Below, piece after piece: positions 42,291 to 50,937 of a stretch of 64,000 bases of DNA. The DNA comes from Salinisphaera sp002433465 (GTDB taxonomy: Bacteria > Pseudomonadota > Gammaproteobacteria > Nevskiales > Salinisphaeraceae): positions 62,001 through 126,000 of the forward strand of contig NZ_APNL01000004.1 of the NCBI RefSeq assembly GCF_040361435.1, written 5' to 3'. How positions within the stretch are numbered: the stretch's first letter is position 1; each line of letters starts with the position of its first letter. Position numbers and translations under genes: made by a program. A model generated the notes under the pieces. That model did not search any database. It was not told the origin of the DNA and worked only from the letters and a program-made list of their open reading frames with translations.

Positions 42291-43247
42291 ATGCGCCCCA
42301 TGAAACATACCGAGCTTGCGACCGATTTTCCGCCCATACGGCGTGCGCGCCTGCACACCCTACAGATGAATCTGGGCTATCTATGCAACCTGGCCTGTAC
42401 CCATTGCCATGTCGAGGCCGGGCCCAAGCGTACCGAGCTCATGGATCGCGCGACCATGGATACGGCGCTGGAATTCATCGCCGCCCAGAGTATCCAGACG
42501 CTGGACGTGACCGGCGGGTCGCCGGAAATGCATCCACGCTTTCGTGAGTTCATGGTCGAGGCCAAGGCCCTGGGCGTACACCTGATGGATCGCTGCAACC
42601 CGACCATTATCGAAGAGCCGGGTTATGACTGGGTACCCGCGTTTCTTGCCGAACATCAAGTGGAAGTGGTGGCCTCGCTGCCGTGCTACACCGCCGACAA
42701 CGTCGACGCCCAGCGCGGCAAGGGCGTATTCGACGACAGTATCGCCGCGCTGCAGAAACTCAATGCGCTGGGCTATGGCCATCCGGACAGCGAGCTGACC
42801 CTCAACCTGGTCTATAACCCGGGTTCACCGTCGTTGCCGCCGCCACAGGACACGCTCGAACAGGATTACAAGCGCTTCCTGGCCGACCAGTTCGGTATTG
42901 TTTTCGACCACTTGTTCACGCTGGCGAACATGCCGATCAAACGCTATGCGCATATGCTGCTGCGTGAAAAGCGCATGGGCGAATACATGCAGCTGCTACG
43001 GAGTGCGCACCGCACCGAAAACGTGGCCGACGTGATGTGTCGTGGGCTGATCAGCGTGGACTGGCAAGGCTATGTCTACGACTGCGATTTCAACCAGATG
43101 CTCGATATGCCGCTGGCCGGGGCCGGCGCGACCCACTTGAGTGCGTTGATCGACAGCGATTTTTCCCGGCGACCGATCGCGGTGGGCGATCACTGCTATG
43201 GCTGTACCGCCGGGCAGGGCAGCAGCTGCGGCGGCGCGCTCAACTGA
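42291..43247 (+). CDS. arsS: Radical SAM/Cys-rich protein of the ArsS family
   Basis: Radical SAM enzyme family linked to arsenosugar formation where it neighbours arsM. The 318-residue protein has the 4Fe-4S motif CNLACTHC (C32, C36, C39), GGSPE near 75-79, SLPCYTADNVDAQRGKGVF, YNPGSPSLPP and a Cys-rich C-terminus DCDFNQML and HCYGCTAGQGSSCGG. The last region corresponds to a site where some relatives carry selenocysteine; here all are cysteine codons. The ATG at 42291 is placed after a GAGG. No arsM or ars operon gene is seen nearby. Confidence 0.92.
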   Translation: MRPMKHTELATDFPPIRRARLHTLQMNLGYLCNLACTHCHVEAGPKRTELMDRATMDTALEFIAAQSIQTLDVTGGSPEMHPRFREFMVEAKALGVHLMDRCNPTIIEEPGYDWVPAFLAEHQVEVVASLPCYTADNVDAQRGKGVFDDSIAALQKLNALGYGHPDSELTLNLVYNPGSPSLPPPQDTLEQDYKRFLADQFGIVFDHLFTLANMPIKRYAHMLLREKRMGEYMQLLRSAHRTENVADVMCRGLISVDWQGYVYDCDFNQMLDMPLAGAGATHLSALIDSDFSRRPIAVGDHCYGCTAGQGSSCGGALN

Positions 43248-43437
43248 GCGCGTGCCATCGTTCGGATTGCGCGGCGTTGAGCCGCGCCCACTTTCCCGCC
43301 AGACTAGGCGGCTAGGCTAATAGTGAGTCCATGCATGAGTAGCGCAAGCGTTTACGCTGTTCGTTCCGACGCGCCGCATGTCGCCATCGGTATCTTGCGC
43401 GCTGTGCGCGGGCCGGCCGTCGTCCGGTTGCATGCCC
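43248..43437. promoter_or_regulatory. arsS-sigma factor spacer with stem-loop
   Basis: A 7-bp perfect stem GCGCGGC-gttga-GCCGCGC (43269-43287) lies 20 bases after the arsS stop, but without a T tract. The remaining bases must contain the ECF sigma promoter; I see no clear autoregulatory -35/-10 pair. Confidence 0.35.
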
Positions 43438-44001
43438 ATGGCTGAGCGAGAACAGCTGGCCGAGTGGCTGGTGGCGACCGCGCGCGGCGACGAGCAGGCG
43501 TTTCAGCGGCTCTATGCGGCGACGTCGTCGCAACTCTACGGGCTGCTACTTCGTATACTGCGCAACCCCGAGCGTGCCCAGGACGCCCTGCAGGATGCCT
43601 ATGTCCGGGTATGGCAGAAAGCCGACACCTACGCGCCGGAGCGCGGCGCGCCGTTGACTTGGCTTTTGTCCATCGCCCGCTATCGTGCCCTGGACGTGCT
43701 TCGGCGCAAACGCCCGGAAGTTGCCATGCCCGAAGAGCCGGATATGGTCGCAACGCTGCTGGAAGACGAACAGTCGCTGTCGCCGCTGCAGGAAAACGAA
43801 AACCAGCAGTCGCTCGAAGCGATTCAGGTCTGTTTGAGAAGTCTGCAGCCCGAACAGCGCGATAGCGTGCTGCTGGCCTATTACGAAGGCCTGACCCACC
43901 AAGAGCTCGCCGAGCGCCTGGACGCGCCGTTGGGAACGGTCAAGAGCTGGATCCGTCGCGGGCTGTTGCGGCTGCGCGAATGTCTGGCGGAGCGTGCGTA
44001 A
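43438..44001 (+). CDS. ECF-type RNA polymerase sigma factor
   Basis: A sigma-70 family ECF factor with sigma2 and sigma4 domains only. Sigma2 is seen in AQDALQDAYVRVWQKADTY and TWLLSIARYRALDVLRRKRP; sigma4 with its helix-turn-helix in LTHQELAERLDAPLGTVK and SWIRRGLLRLRECL. About 187 residues from the ATG at 43438; ATG 43432 or upstream frames would extend it. Its stop overlaps the next ATG (TAATG). The regulon and the signal are unknown. Confidence 0.92.
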   Translation: MAEREQLAEWLVATARGDEQAFQRLYAATSSQLYGLLLRILRNPERAQDALQDAYVRVWQKADTYAPERGAPLTWLLSIARYRALDVLRRKRPEVAMPEEPDMVATLLEDEQSLSPLQENENQQSLEAIQVCLRSLQPEQRDSVLLAYYEGLTHQELAERLDAPLGTVKSWIRRGLLRLRECLAERA

Positions 44002-44768
44002 TGGGCGAGTCCGAACAGCAACAGCGCAGTCTGACGGCGGCGGAATACGTGCTTGGCACGCTCGACCCGCGTGAACGCAGCCGTTATGAAACCCTGCTGA
44101 TGCACGACGCCGAGGCGCGACGTGAACTGGCCTATTGGGAAACGCGGCTCGGTGAGCTCGGGTTGGCCGTGCCGGCGGCCGAACCGCCGGCAGCGGTCTG
44201 GGATCGTGTCACGCACGAACTCGGGCTCGAACGGGCCACACCGGTCGCACCAAGCCGCGAACAATCCAGCACCCACAATCGTCCGGCCGCGAACGACAAC
44301 AGCCCGGGTATATGGCAGGGCCTGGCCCTGGTCGCCTCGGTTGCGGCGCTGGTCATGGCCGCGCTGCTGTTCACGGGTTCGACCGAGCGCGAGGCCACGC
44401 CTGACGCGGCCTCGGCGCCGGCCTATGCCAGCGTGGTCTACGACGAACCAACGGGCATGATCTGGCTGGTGACCGCACATGCCGGCACCGACAAGATGTC
44501 GGTGGTTGCCATGGGCGACTACGACGTGCCGGAAGGCAAGGTGCTGCGCGCCTGGCTCAAGCCGGAACACGGCGAGCCGGTATTGCTCGGCAAATGGCCG
44601 AACACGCACGGCGACCATGAAATGACGGTATCCGATGCCGCCGCCGAATGTATGAACCAGCCGGCGAAGCTCATGGTTTCAATGGAGGATGCAGGCGCTG
44701 CCAACGGGGCGTCGACGCCGAACGGCAAGCTGATGTGGACGTCTCCCATCGCGCGGCGCACCGGTTGA
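44001..44768 (+). CDS. RskA-family anti-sigma factor
   Basis: Membrane anti-sigma factor that would hold the ECF factor inactive. The 255-residue protein has an N-terminal cytoplasmic sigma-binding part (YVLGTLDPRERSRYETLL), one transmembrane helix (GLALVASVAALVMAALLFTGS) and a periplasmic RskA domain from about residue 140 (PTGMIWLVTAHAG, APE-rich LKPEHGEPVLLGKWPNTHGD). No zinc HxxxCxxC motif is present. Start ATG 44001; an upstream GTG at 43980 is less likely. Confidence 0.9.
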   Translation: MGESEQQQRSLTAAEYVLGTLDPRERSRYETLLMHDAEARRELAYWETRLGELGLAVPAAEPPAAVWDRVTHELGLERATPVAPSREQSSTHNRPAANDNSPGIWQGLALVASVAALVMAALLFTGSTEREATPDAASAPAYASVVYDEPTGMIWLVTAHAGTDKMSVVAMGDYDVPEGKVLRAWLKPEHGEPVLLGKWPNTHGDHEMTVSDAAAECMNQPAKLMVSMEDAGAANGASTPNGKLMWTSPIARRTG

Positions 44769-44784
44769 GCGCGCCGCGCAGGTC

Positions 44785-45003
44785 TTAGGGCCTGTTGACA
44801 CCAATGCCAATCGCCGCGTTGCTGATCGAAATCATGCCAGGCAAGGCGCCTGCCGCCGACCCTGGTATTCCCCAGGCGCGTCGCAACCTGTCGGCGTGCG
44901 CGCGTATGTCGGCAGTTTGGTTGTTAGCGCTGTTCATGCCCAGAGCCGGCAGATGGCCGAGACAGGCCTGGGGGCAACCGGACAAACGTTCGCCCGGTCA
45001 GCA
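44785..45003. repeat. Degraded repeat copy (dispersed family, copy 2)
   Basis: It opens TTAGGGCCTGTTGACACC and continues with CCAATCGCCGCGTTGC, matching the ends at 61364 and 61528 and, translated on the opposite strand, gives the same NAAIGIGVNRP-like string. The homology fades after about 50 bases. No transposase is present. It fills the 235-base gap between the anti-sigma and DUF547 genes. Confidence 0.5.
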
Positions 45004-45834
45004 CTAGCGGTCGTCAGGCATGTCGGCTTCGTCGTTCAAGGCCCAGTTGTACTCATAGTCGTCGATGGTGTCCCGCATATCCAGGCGCGTCGAGCGCGCG
45101 GGGTCGGCGAAGCGGCGCAAATGGCTGATGATGGCGCGATCGTTACCGCCGAAATCCTGCCCATACCAGTCGTAGATGCTCGACACCACCAGCTCGCCAT
45201 CGTCGAAGCGAACGCCGGCAGGGCTGTTGACGTAGTCGCGGGCGTTCTCGCGCAGCAGGGTATACACGTTGTCGCCGGTATATGCCTGCGTACTCAGATC
45301 CGGGCAGCTCATCGACGCGCAGTTGACCCCGTAGTGGGTCAGCCCGTCGTGCCAGATGGGTCTCAGGATCCGGTGTTCGATATCGTTGAGGCTGAGTTTT
45401 TCGCCGTCGATCGTGAGATATCGCTTCTTCCAGGGCCCTGATGAAATCAGGCTGCCGCCGATATCGCGGATCGAATCGACGGGGTAGGCGTCGAGCACCC
45501 GATCCAAAGTGAGGGCGTTGTAGAGATTGATCCAGTAGGCGCGCTGCACATCGCGGTTATAGGCAGCGATGTCGACCTGCTGCATGGCCTCGATATAGTT
45601 CTTGAGTCGGGTATGATCGGCCGCGCTGACGTCGCCGTAGCGCACGCCGTTGGGCGCGTGTTCGTGGGCGACGACATATTTGCGCAGAAATGCATCGTAG
45701 GCGCTGTGGTCGATCGTAGCCGTGGCGTTTTCATCATGTGCCTGCCAATGGGGCCATAGATCGGCCTTCGGGGCTGCAAACGCCGCGGTCGTGATAAAAG
45801 ACAGGGCGATGAACGCGGCGACGAGACGACGCAT
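45004..45834 (-). CDS. DUF547-domain secreted protein
   Basis: A 276-residue protein with a signal peptide (MRRLVAAFIALSFITTAAFA) and a DUF547 domain: VDIAAYNRDVQRAYWINLYNALT near 87-109, the Cys pair in NCASMSCPDL near 171-180, and WYGQDFGGNDRAIISHLRRF. The role of the family is unknown. The ATG at 45834 follows a good AGGAG box (leftward). A longer open frame through the hydrolase gene upstream is not credible. Confidence 0.88.
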   Translation of the reverse strand: MRRLVAAFIALSFITTAAFAAPKADLWPHWQAHDENATATIDHSAYDAFLRKYVVAHEHAPNGVRYGDVSAADHTRLKNYIEAMQQVDIAAYNRDVQRAYWINLYNALTLDRVLDAYPVDSIRDIGGSLISSGPWKKRYLTIDGEKLSLNDIEHRILRPIWHDGLTHYGVNCASMSCPDLSTQAYTGDNVYTLLRENARDYVNSPAGVRFDDGELVVSSIYDWYGQDFGGNDRAIISHLRRFADPARSTRLDMRDTIDDYEYNWALNDEADMPDDR

Positions 45835-45859
45835 AGGCTTACTCCTATGAAACAGGGCG

Positions 45860-46816
45860 CTAATCGGGCGTGCCTGCCTCGGGGTGGCTGGCCCAGCGAT
45901 CGAGCCAGGAACGCATGTCGGCCATAACCGTATCGGCGCCCGTGTCTTGCAGCAACTCGTGGCGTTGGCCGTCGTAAAGGCGCAGCTCGAGCGCGCGCTG
46001 GCCGTCGCCGTCGAGCGCCCGTGCCACGCGCTGTGGGCCATGGCCGAAGCCACCCATCGGGTCGTCGCGGCCGGCTATGATGAGTAGCGGCAGGCGTATC
46101 GGCAGCTGGCGTTGTCGATGCGCGCCGCTGCTGCGCGCGATACCGCGCAGAACCATGTGCCAGGCACCCGCGCGCAGGGGGAAGCCGCAGTCGGGGTCGC
46201 CGTTGTAGGCGTCGACAGCCGCGCTGTCGCTAGACAGCCATGCGTTCTCGCGCACCGAACCGTAATAGCGCGACAGGCGCCGGTCATAGGCACTTATGAT
46301 GAGCGACTGTAACGGCTTGCTGACCCCGTCCGGACCGACGCGCGCGCACTCGAGGCGGGCGAGCAGTGCTGCCGCGCGGCACCGGATGCGACCGGGTCGA
46401 TCGGTGCCGCTGAGAATGCCACCGGCGTACGCATCGCCGTACTGCTGAAGTACGCTCATCGCGATAAACGAGCCGAGGCTGTGTCCGAACAGGAATATCG
46501 GAACGTTGCCCGCATCGCGCGCAGCCCGCTGACGAACGCGCTCTACGTCGTCGACGAGCGTTTGCCAGTTGCAGCGCTCGCCGAGATTGCCGTGGTCCAC
46601 GGCGGCGGTGGTCGCGCCATGACCGCGCAGATCGAAGGCGTGGACGTCGATACCGGCCGCCGCGAGATATTCGGCCAGCCGCGCATAACGGCGGGCGTGC
46701 TCGGCCATGCCATGCACGATGACGAGAGCGGCACGCGTTTCAAGCCGGGCCGGCCAGCGATAGGCGACCAGGCGCGTGGCGCTGTCGGTGCTGACCTGCT
46801 GTGTTTCGTACGTCAA
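45860..46816 (-). CDS. Alpha/beta hydrolase, monoglyceride-lipase-like
   Basis: A serine hydrolase of the S33/lysophospholipase group. Visible are the HGMAEHARRYARLA oxyanion region, FDLRGHGAT, the nucleophile elbow FGHSLGSF (S113), the acid in IIAGRDDPMGG and the histidine in YDGQRHELLQD. The length, 318 residues, and its position beside glpK make glycerolipid turnover plausible, but the substrate is not proven. Confidence 0.87.
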   Translation of the reverse strand: MTYETQQVSTDSATRLVAYRWPARLETRAALVIVHGMAEHARRYARLAEYLAAAGIDVHAFDLRGHGATTAAVDHGNLGERCNWQTLVDDVERVRQRAARDAGNVPIFLFGHSLGSFIAMSVLQQYGDAYAGGILSGTDRPGRIRCRAAALLARLECARVGPDGVSKPLQSLIISAYDRRLSRYYGSVRENAWLSSDSAAVDAYNGDPDCGFPLRAGAWHMVLRGIARSSGAHRQRQLPIRLPLLIIAGRDDPMGGFGHGPQRVARALDGDGQRALELRLYDGQRHELLQDTGADTVMADMRSWLDRWASHPEAGTPD

Positions 46817-47000
46817 TAGTTGACCTGTATGGCCTGGTGCACGGAAGCTGCATCCTGTCCGGGAGGCAATCGCACGATCCGGTAGCGCCCGCTGCGAGGC
46901 TATAGTGCCAATGGACTCGGACGCTGCCCGATCTTAATCGCGTTTATCCTAAGCCCTAAAAGCGAAAGACGTATATGAACCAAGTCAAGGTCCTGTGCTC
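46817..47000 (+). promoter_or_regulatory. Spacer upstream of glpK
   Basis: A 184-base divergent spacer. TATAGT at 46901-46906 could be a -10 element, but a matching -35 is not clear. No riboswitch or operator was recognised. Confidence 0.25.
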
Positions 47001-48485
47001 ATGAGCGGTTCCCGTCACCTGTTGGCTATCGACCAGGGCACGACCAGCAGTCGGGCCATCGTATTCGACGATCGGGGCCATATTCGCGGCCGTGCACAGC
47101 GTGAATTCCAGCAATACTTCCCACAGGAAGCCTGGGTAGAGCACGACGCCAACGATATTCTTGCCGACGTGCTCGTCGTTTGCCGCGAAGCCATTGCCGA
47201 GGCTGGCCTCGAGGCGAGCGATATCTGTGCCTGCGGGATCACCAACCAGCGTGAAACCACGGTGGTCTGGGAGCGAGCGACGGGCGAACCCATCGCGCGC
47301 GCCATCGTCTGGCAGGATCGACGCACCGCCGAGCGCTGCCGCGAACTCGCCGACGAGCGAACCGAAAGCTGGTTGCAGGACAAGACGGGGCTGTTGTTCG
47401 ACCCGTATTTTTCGGCCACCAAGGTGGCCTGGCTGCTCGACAACATGGACGGTGCACGCGCGCGGGCCGAGGCCGGGGAGCTGGCGTTCGGCACGATCGA
47501 CAGCTGGCTGCTATGGCATCTGACCGGCGGCGCTGTGCATGCCACCGATGCCACCAACGCCTCGCGTACGCTGCTGTTCAATATTCGCGATCAGGCCTGG
47601 GACGACGAACTGCTGTCGTTTTTCGACATCCCGCGCGCCCTGCTACCCGAAGTGCGGGATACCGCCAGCGATTTCGGCACTATCCGCAAAGACCTGCTCG
47701 GCGCCGAGATCCCGATTGCCGCCATGGTAGGCGATCAACAGGCGGCCCTCGTAGGTCAGGCCTGCTTCAAGCCCGGCATGGCGAAGTCGACCTATGGCAC
47801 CGGCTGTTTTCTCATGCTCAACGTCGGTGAAGAGGCGCTTGCTTCGCGGCATCGGCTGTTGACCACCGTCGCCTATCGCATCCACGGCAAGACCACCTAC
47901 GCACTGGAGGGGTCGATTTTCGTCGCGGGCGCGGCTATTCAATGGCTGCGCGACGCCCTGCATATGTTCGAAAAGGCCGAGCAGACCCAGGCGCTGGCGG
48001 CATCGGTCGATCATACCGGCGGCGTCTATTTGGTACCGGCGTTCACCGGCCTGGGCGCACCGTACTGGGACCCGGAAGCGCGCGGCGCGATCCTGGGGCT
48101 GACACGCGATACCGGCATCGAACAGATCGTGCGTGCGGCACTCGAGTCGACCTGCTATCAGACCCGCGACCTGGTGAACGCGATCGGCGACGATGCCGAG
48201 CCACCGCGCGAGCTGCGCGTGGACGGCGGCATGGCCGCAAACGACCTTGTGTGCAGCTGTCTTGCCGATATTCTGCAAACGCCGGTGGAACGCCCCGAAG
48301 TGATCGAAACCACGGCCCTGGGCGCGGCCTATATGGCGGGACTGCAGGTTGGGCTGTACGACTCGCTCGATGCGATCGCCGAGCTGTGGCGCGCCGAGCG
48401 GCACTTCGAGGTCGAGAAGAGCGCGGCCGAAGTCGATGCGCTCTACGAAGGCTGGTGTGAAGCCGTGGCGAGGGTGCGCGGATGA
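47001..48485 (+). CDS. glpK: Glycerol kinase GlpK
   Basis: FGGY-family kinase making sn-glycerol-3-phosphate. The 494-residue protein has AIDQGTTSSRAIVFDD, ATNASRTLLFNI, GDQQAALVGQACFKPGMAKS, YGTGCFLMLN and GGVYLVPAFTGLGAPYW. The ATG at 47001 is preferred over a GTG at 46995. There is no glpF, glpD or glpR alongside, so it stands alone next to a lipase-like gene. Confidence 0.97.
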   Translation: MSGSRHLLAIDQGTTSSRAIVFDDRGHIRGRAQREFQQYFPQEAWVEHDANDILADVLVVCREAIAEAGLEASDICACGITNQRETTVVWERATGEPIARAIVWQDRRTAERCRELADERTESWLQDKTGLLFDPYFSATKVAWLLDNMDGARARAEAGELAFGTIDSWLLWHLTGGAVHATDATNASRTLLFNIRDQAWDDELLSFFDIPRALLPEVRDTASDFGTIRKDLLGAEIPIAAMVGDQQAALVGQACFKPGMAKSTYGTGCFLMLNVGEEALASRHRLLTTVAYRIHGKTTYALEGSIFVAGAAIQWLRDALHMFEKAEQTQALAASVDHTGGVYLVPAFTGLGAPYWDPEARGAILGLTRDTGIEQIVRAALESTCYQTRDLVNAIGDDAEPPRELRVDGGMAANDLVCSCLADILQTPVERPEVIETTALGAAYMAGLQVGLYDSLDAIAELWRAERHFEVEKSAAEVDALYEGWCEAVARVRG

Positions 48486-48538
48486 CTCTAATCTGCACCG
48501 CTGCCCGCACCCGCTAAACTCAGCCAGACTGCCTGCCC

Positions 48539-49465
48539 ATGGATATATCCATTCTGTTCGCGACGCGCAATCGTGCCGCCCAGCTCGAGCAAACCCTGGC
48601 CAGCTACCGTGCATTGGACATGCAGGGTCTCGAGTGGGAATTACTGATCGTCGACAACGCAAGCACGGACGCCACGGCCGATGTGATCGAGCGCATGCGC
48701 GATCATTTGCCGATCGTATGCTCGACGTTTCACGGTGTCGGCAAGAATCGGGCGCTCAACGAAATGTTGCCGCAGCTGCGCGGATCGCTCGTCGTTTTCA
48801 CCGACGACGATGTGCTGCCCGAACCGGACTGCATACGCGCTTATATCGATGCGGCGCAACGCTGGTCCGACGATGTCGTATTCGGCGCGCGTATCGAACC
48901 CCGCTTCCCGGCCGGTACCCCGGACTGGATGCAGTCGCCGGACTTCGAGTTCTCGACCACCGCCTTCGCGCGTTACCAGCCGGCGGCGCAGGAAGGGCCG
49001 GTGCGGCGCCATCCTTATGGTCCGAGCTTCGCCGTGCGTCGCTCGGCTTTCGAGGGCATGTGCTTCAATGAACAGCTCGGTCCGCAAAGCGGCAGCTATG
49101 CGATGGGTGGCGAGGCGGATTTCCTGCGTCGCCTGCATGCCAAGGGACACCGCTATATTTATGTCCCCCAGGCTCGCGTTGCCCACGTGGTGAGACCCGA
49201 GCAGGTGCATGCCGACTGGTTGCTGGCACGGGCCAACAAGAAGGGGCGCGGCCAGGTCTATTTACCGAGCAACAAGAAAAAACGGCGCATTCGTTTGGCG
49301 GGCGCACCGCTCAAGCTGTGGCTCGCGGTGTCGCGATCTTGGCTGCGCTATCGTTTGGCCACGCTAAGAGCCAACGAACGCGAGCGTCTGCAAAAGGGCA
49401 TCGCCTATCAGCTGCGATTGGGCGAACTTCAGCAACGGCTGAAGGATTACAGCTCGACTGCCTGA
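48539..49465 (+). CDS. GT2-family glycosyltransferase
   Basis: A 308-residue inverting GT-A enzyme. The N-terminus MDISILFATRNRAAQLEQTL and VDNASTDATADVIE precede the metal-binding VFTDDDVLPE (DxD near residue 89) and a GEADFLRRL segment near 201, followed by a basic C-terminal region. It most resembles the gene at 51723-52643 in this island. No membrane helix is evident. The acceptor glycan is unknown. Confidence 0.89.
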   Translation: MDISILFATRNRAAQLEQTLASYRALDMQGLEWELLIVDNASTDATADVIERMRDHLPIVCSTFHGVGKNRALNEMLPQLRGSLVVFTDDDVLPEPDCIRAYIDAAQRWSDDVVFGARIEPRFPAGTPDWMQSPDFEFSTTAFARYQPAAQEGPVRRHPYGPSFAVRRSAFEGMCFNEQLGPQSGSYAMGGEADFLRRLHAKGHRYIYVPQARVAHVVRPEQVHADWLLARANKKGRGQVYLPSNKKKRRIRLAGAPLKLWLAVSRSWLRYRLATLRANERERLQKGIAYQLRLGELQQRLKDYSSTA

Positions 49466-49492
49466 GGCGCCTGCTTTACGGTCGCAGCCTGT

Positions 49493-50872
49493 TCAGGCCC
49501 GCGCGCTATCCGTGATGCCGAACAGATCCGGGCGCGCCTCGAGCAGCAGACTGATATTGAACAGCGCGTGCAGCGCCTTGGTATGGTCTGCGCCGCCAGC
49601 ACGATGTTCGTCGAGCAATGCCGTCGCCTCAAGCCACGGTATGTGTTGTGATTCGTCCAGCTGCTGCATGCCCTGGGCGTACATCGCGTGAAAATCGCTG
49701 CGGTCTCGGAGTAGCTGGCGGAAGTCGAGATACTGCCAGCTCCGGTTCGCGGGGGGCACATCCACCCAGGGTAATATCCGACTGAGGTTACGACGCATGC
49801 GCCGGCGCCGCTTCAGTCGCTTCTTGTGGTGCCGTATGGCCCTCTCGTCGGCGCCGAGCGGCAGGCCACCGCTGGCTGTTGTCGGCAGCGCGAAGACTTC
49901 CGGAAAGGCGTACTGGAACAGTTCGATGAAGAATGCCCGGTTCTTGCGGATGTCATCGGGTAGCCCGAGCATGAAAGCGCACCATTGCGGATCCAGAAAC
50001 GGGGTGACGACATCGAAGCCGGGCGGGCAGACGATCGGGCGAACGAGCATCTGCTGGCGAACGCCGTAATCGAGCTGTTGTATGGCCGGCAGCAGATCAA
50101 GCGAAACGAAGGGCGCATCAGGCAGAGCATCCAGCGGATCCGTGCCGGGGGCCGTCAGGGTCGCGGTGCGGCTGAGCCGACACCATGCAGCCAGCTGGGC
50201 GCGTGCTTCGTCCCAGCTAAGCCCGCCGGCCTTGCCCAGATTCTTGCCGGCGAGTACGTCGCCGATAAAACCGTTGGCATAGGTATAGCCGTCGCCGAAA
50301 TACTGCGCGATATGATCGTTGTAGAACATATCCAGAAGGACCGAGGGGCGCGGTGAGCGCTTGGCCAACGACAGCAGGTCGGCACGTTTGACTTCGATCT
50401 TGCGTAAATCGAATCGGTCGATTGGCGCGCCGGTCGCTCGAGCGACCGGTAGCGCGAGGTCGTAATCGAAGGCGCCCGGAATACCGTAGGTAACAGCACG
50501 CACGTCCGCGCCGCATGCCCGCAAGCCGGCAAGAACCGCGCGCGAATCCAGGCCTGCACTCAGGGGCACGATCAGTGGTTTTTCAGTGCGTTCGACGACC
50601 CGAAGGCAGACGTTCCTCCACAGCTCTGCGCCTTCTTTGAGCAGGCGCGGTGGATCGTCATTGCGGCGCTGCTTGCGCTGTTGCGCCTCGATGAGGGTCT
50701 CGGTCGAAAACGGTAGCGCTGGCTGGACGCTTGGACTACGAATGATCGAGCCGTAGTGCAGGGCCTGGCCCAAGGCCGATAAATCCACCGTGTTTCGTTG
50801 CGTCATGCCGATATTGGGAGAAGACTTCAGTAATCCGCGATTGTACGACAGCTTCTTCGGCACGATAGCCAT
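49493..50872 (-). CDS. Free-standing asparagine-synthetase-like enzyme (no glutaminase domain)
   Basis: A 459-residue protein with an ATP pyrophosphatase fold related to the C-terminal domain of AsnB. The PP-loop reads IVPLSAGLDSRAVLAG (S105-x-G-x-D109-S110). Other family-like segments are VRAVTYGIPGAFDYDLALPVA and YANGFIGDVLAGKNLGKAGG. An N-terminal class II glutaminase Cys is missing (the sequence begins MAIVPKKLSYNRGLL), so nitrogen must come from a partner or the enzyme activates a carboxyl for another transfer. Sits in the glycosyltransferase island, where such enzymes can amidate or modify uronic acids; that is an inference. The C-terminal third is very basic. Confidence 0.78.
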   Translation of the reverse strand: MAIVPKKLSYNRGLLKSSPNIGMTQRNTVDLSALGQALHYGSIIRSPSVQPALPFSTETLIEAQQRKQRRNDDPPRLLKEGAELWRNVCLRVVERTEKPLIVPLSAGLDSRAVLAGLRACGADVRAVTYGIPGAFDYDLALPVARATGAPIDRFDLRKIEVKRADLLSLAKRSPRPSVLLDMFYNDHIAQYFGDGYTYANGFIGDVLAGKNLGKAGGLSWDEARAQLAAWCRLSRTATLTAPGTDPLDALPDAPFVSLDLLPAIQQLDYGVRQQMLVRPIVCPPGFDVVTPFLDPQWCAFMLGLPDDIRKNRAFFIELFQYAFPEVFALPTTASGGLPLGADERAIRHHKKRLKRRRRMRRNLSRILPWVDVPPANRSWQYLDFRQLLRDRSDFHAMYAQGMQQLDESQHIPWLEATALLDEHRAGGADHTKALHALFNISLLLEARPDLFGITDSARA

Positions 50873-50937
50873 ATCGTTTCACGACCCTCTGTGTTGCTAA
50901 ACTTGCCGACCATCGCTGTATAGGAAAGCCGAAGTCT

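Noticed and set aside
41154..43247. A 697-codon frame joining the antisense of hemB to ArsS
   Set aside because: ArsS begins at 42291 with a ribosome site; the rest is antisense of hemB.
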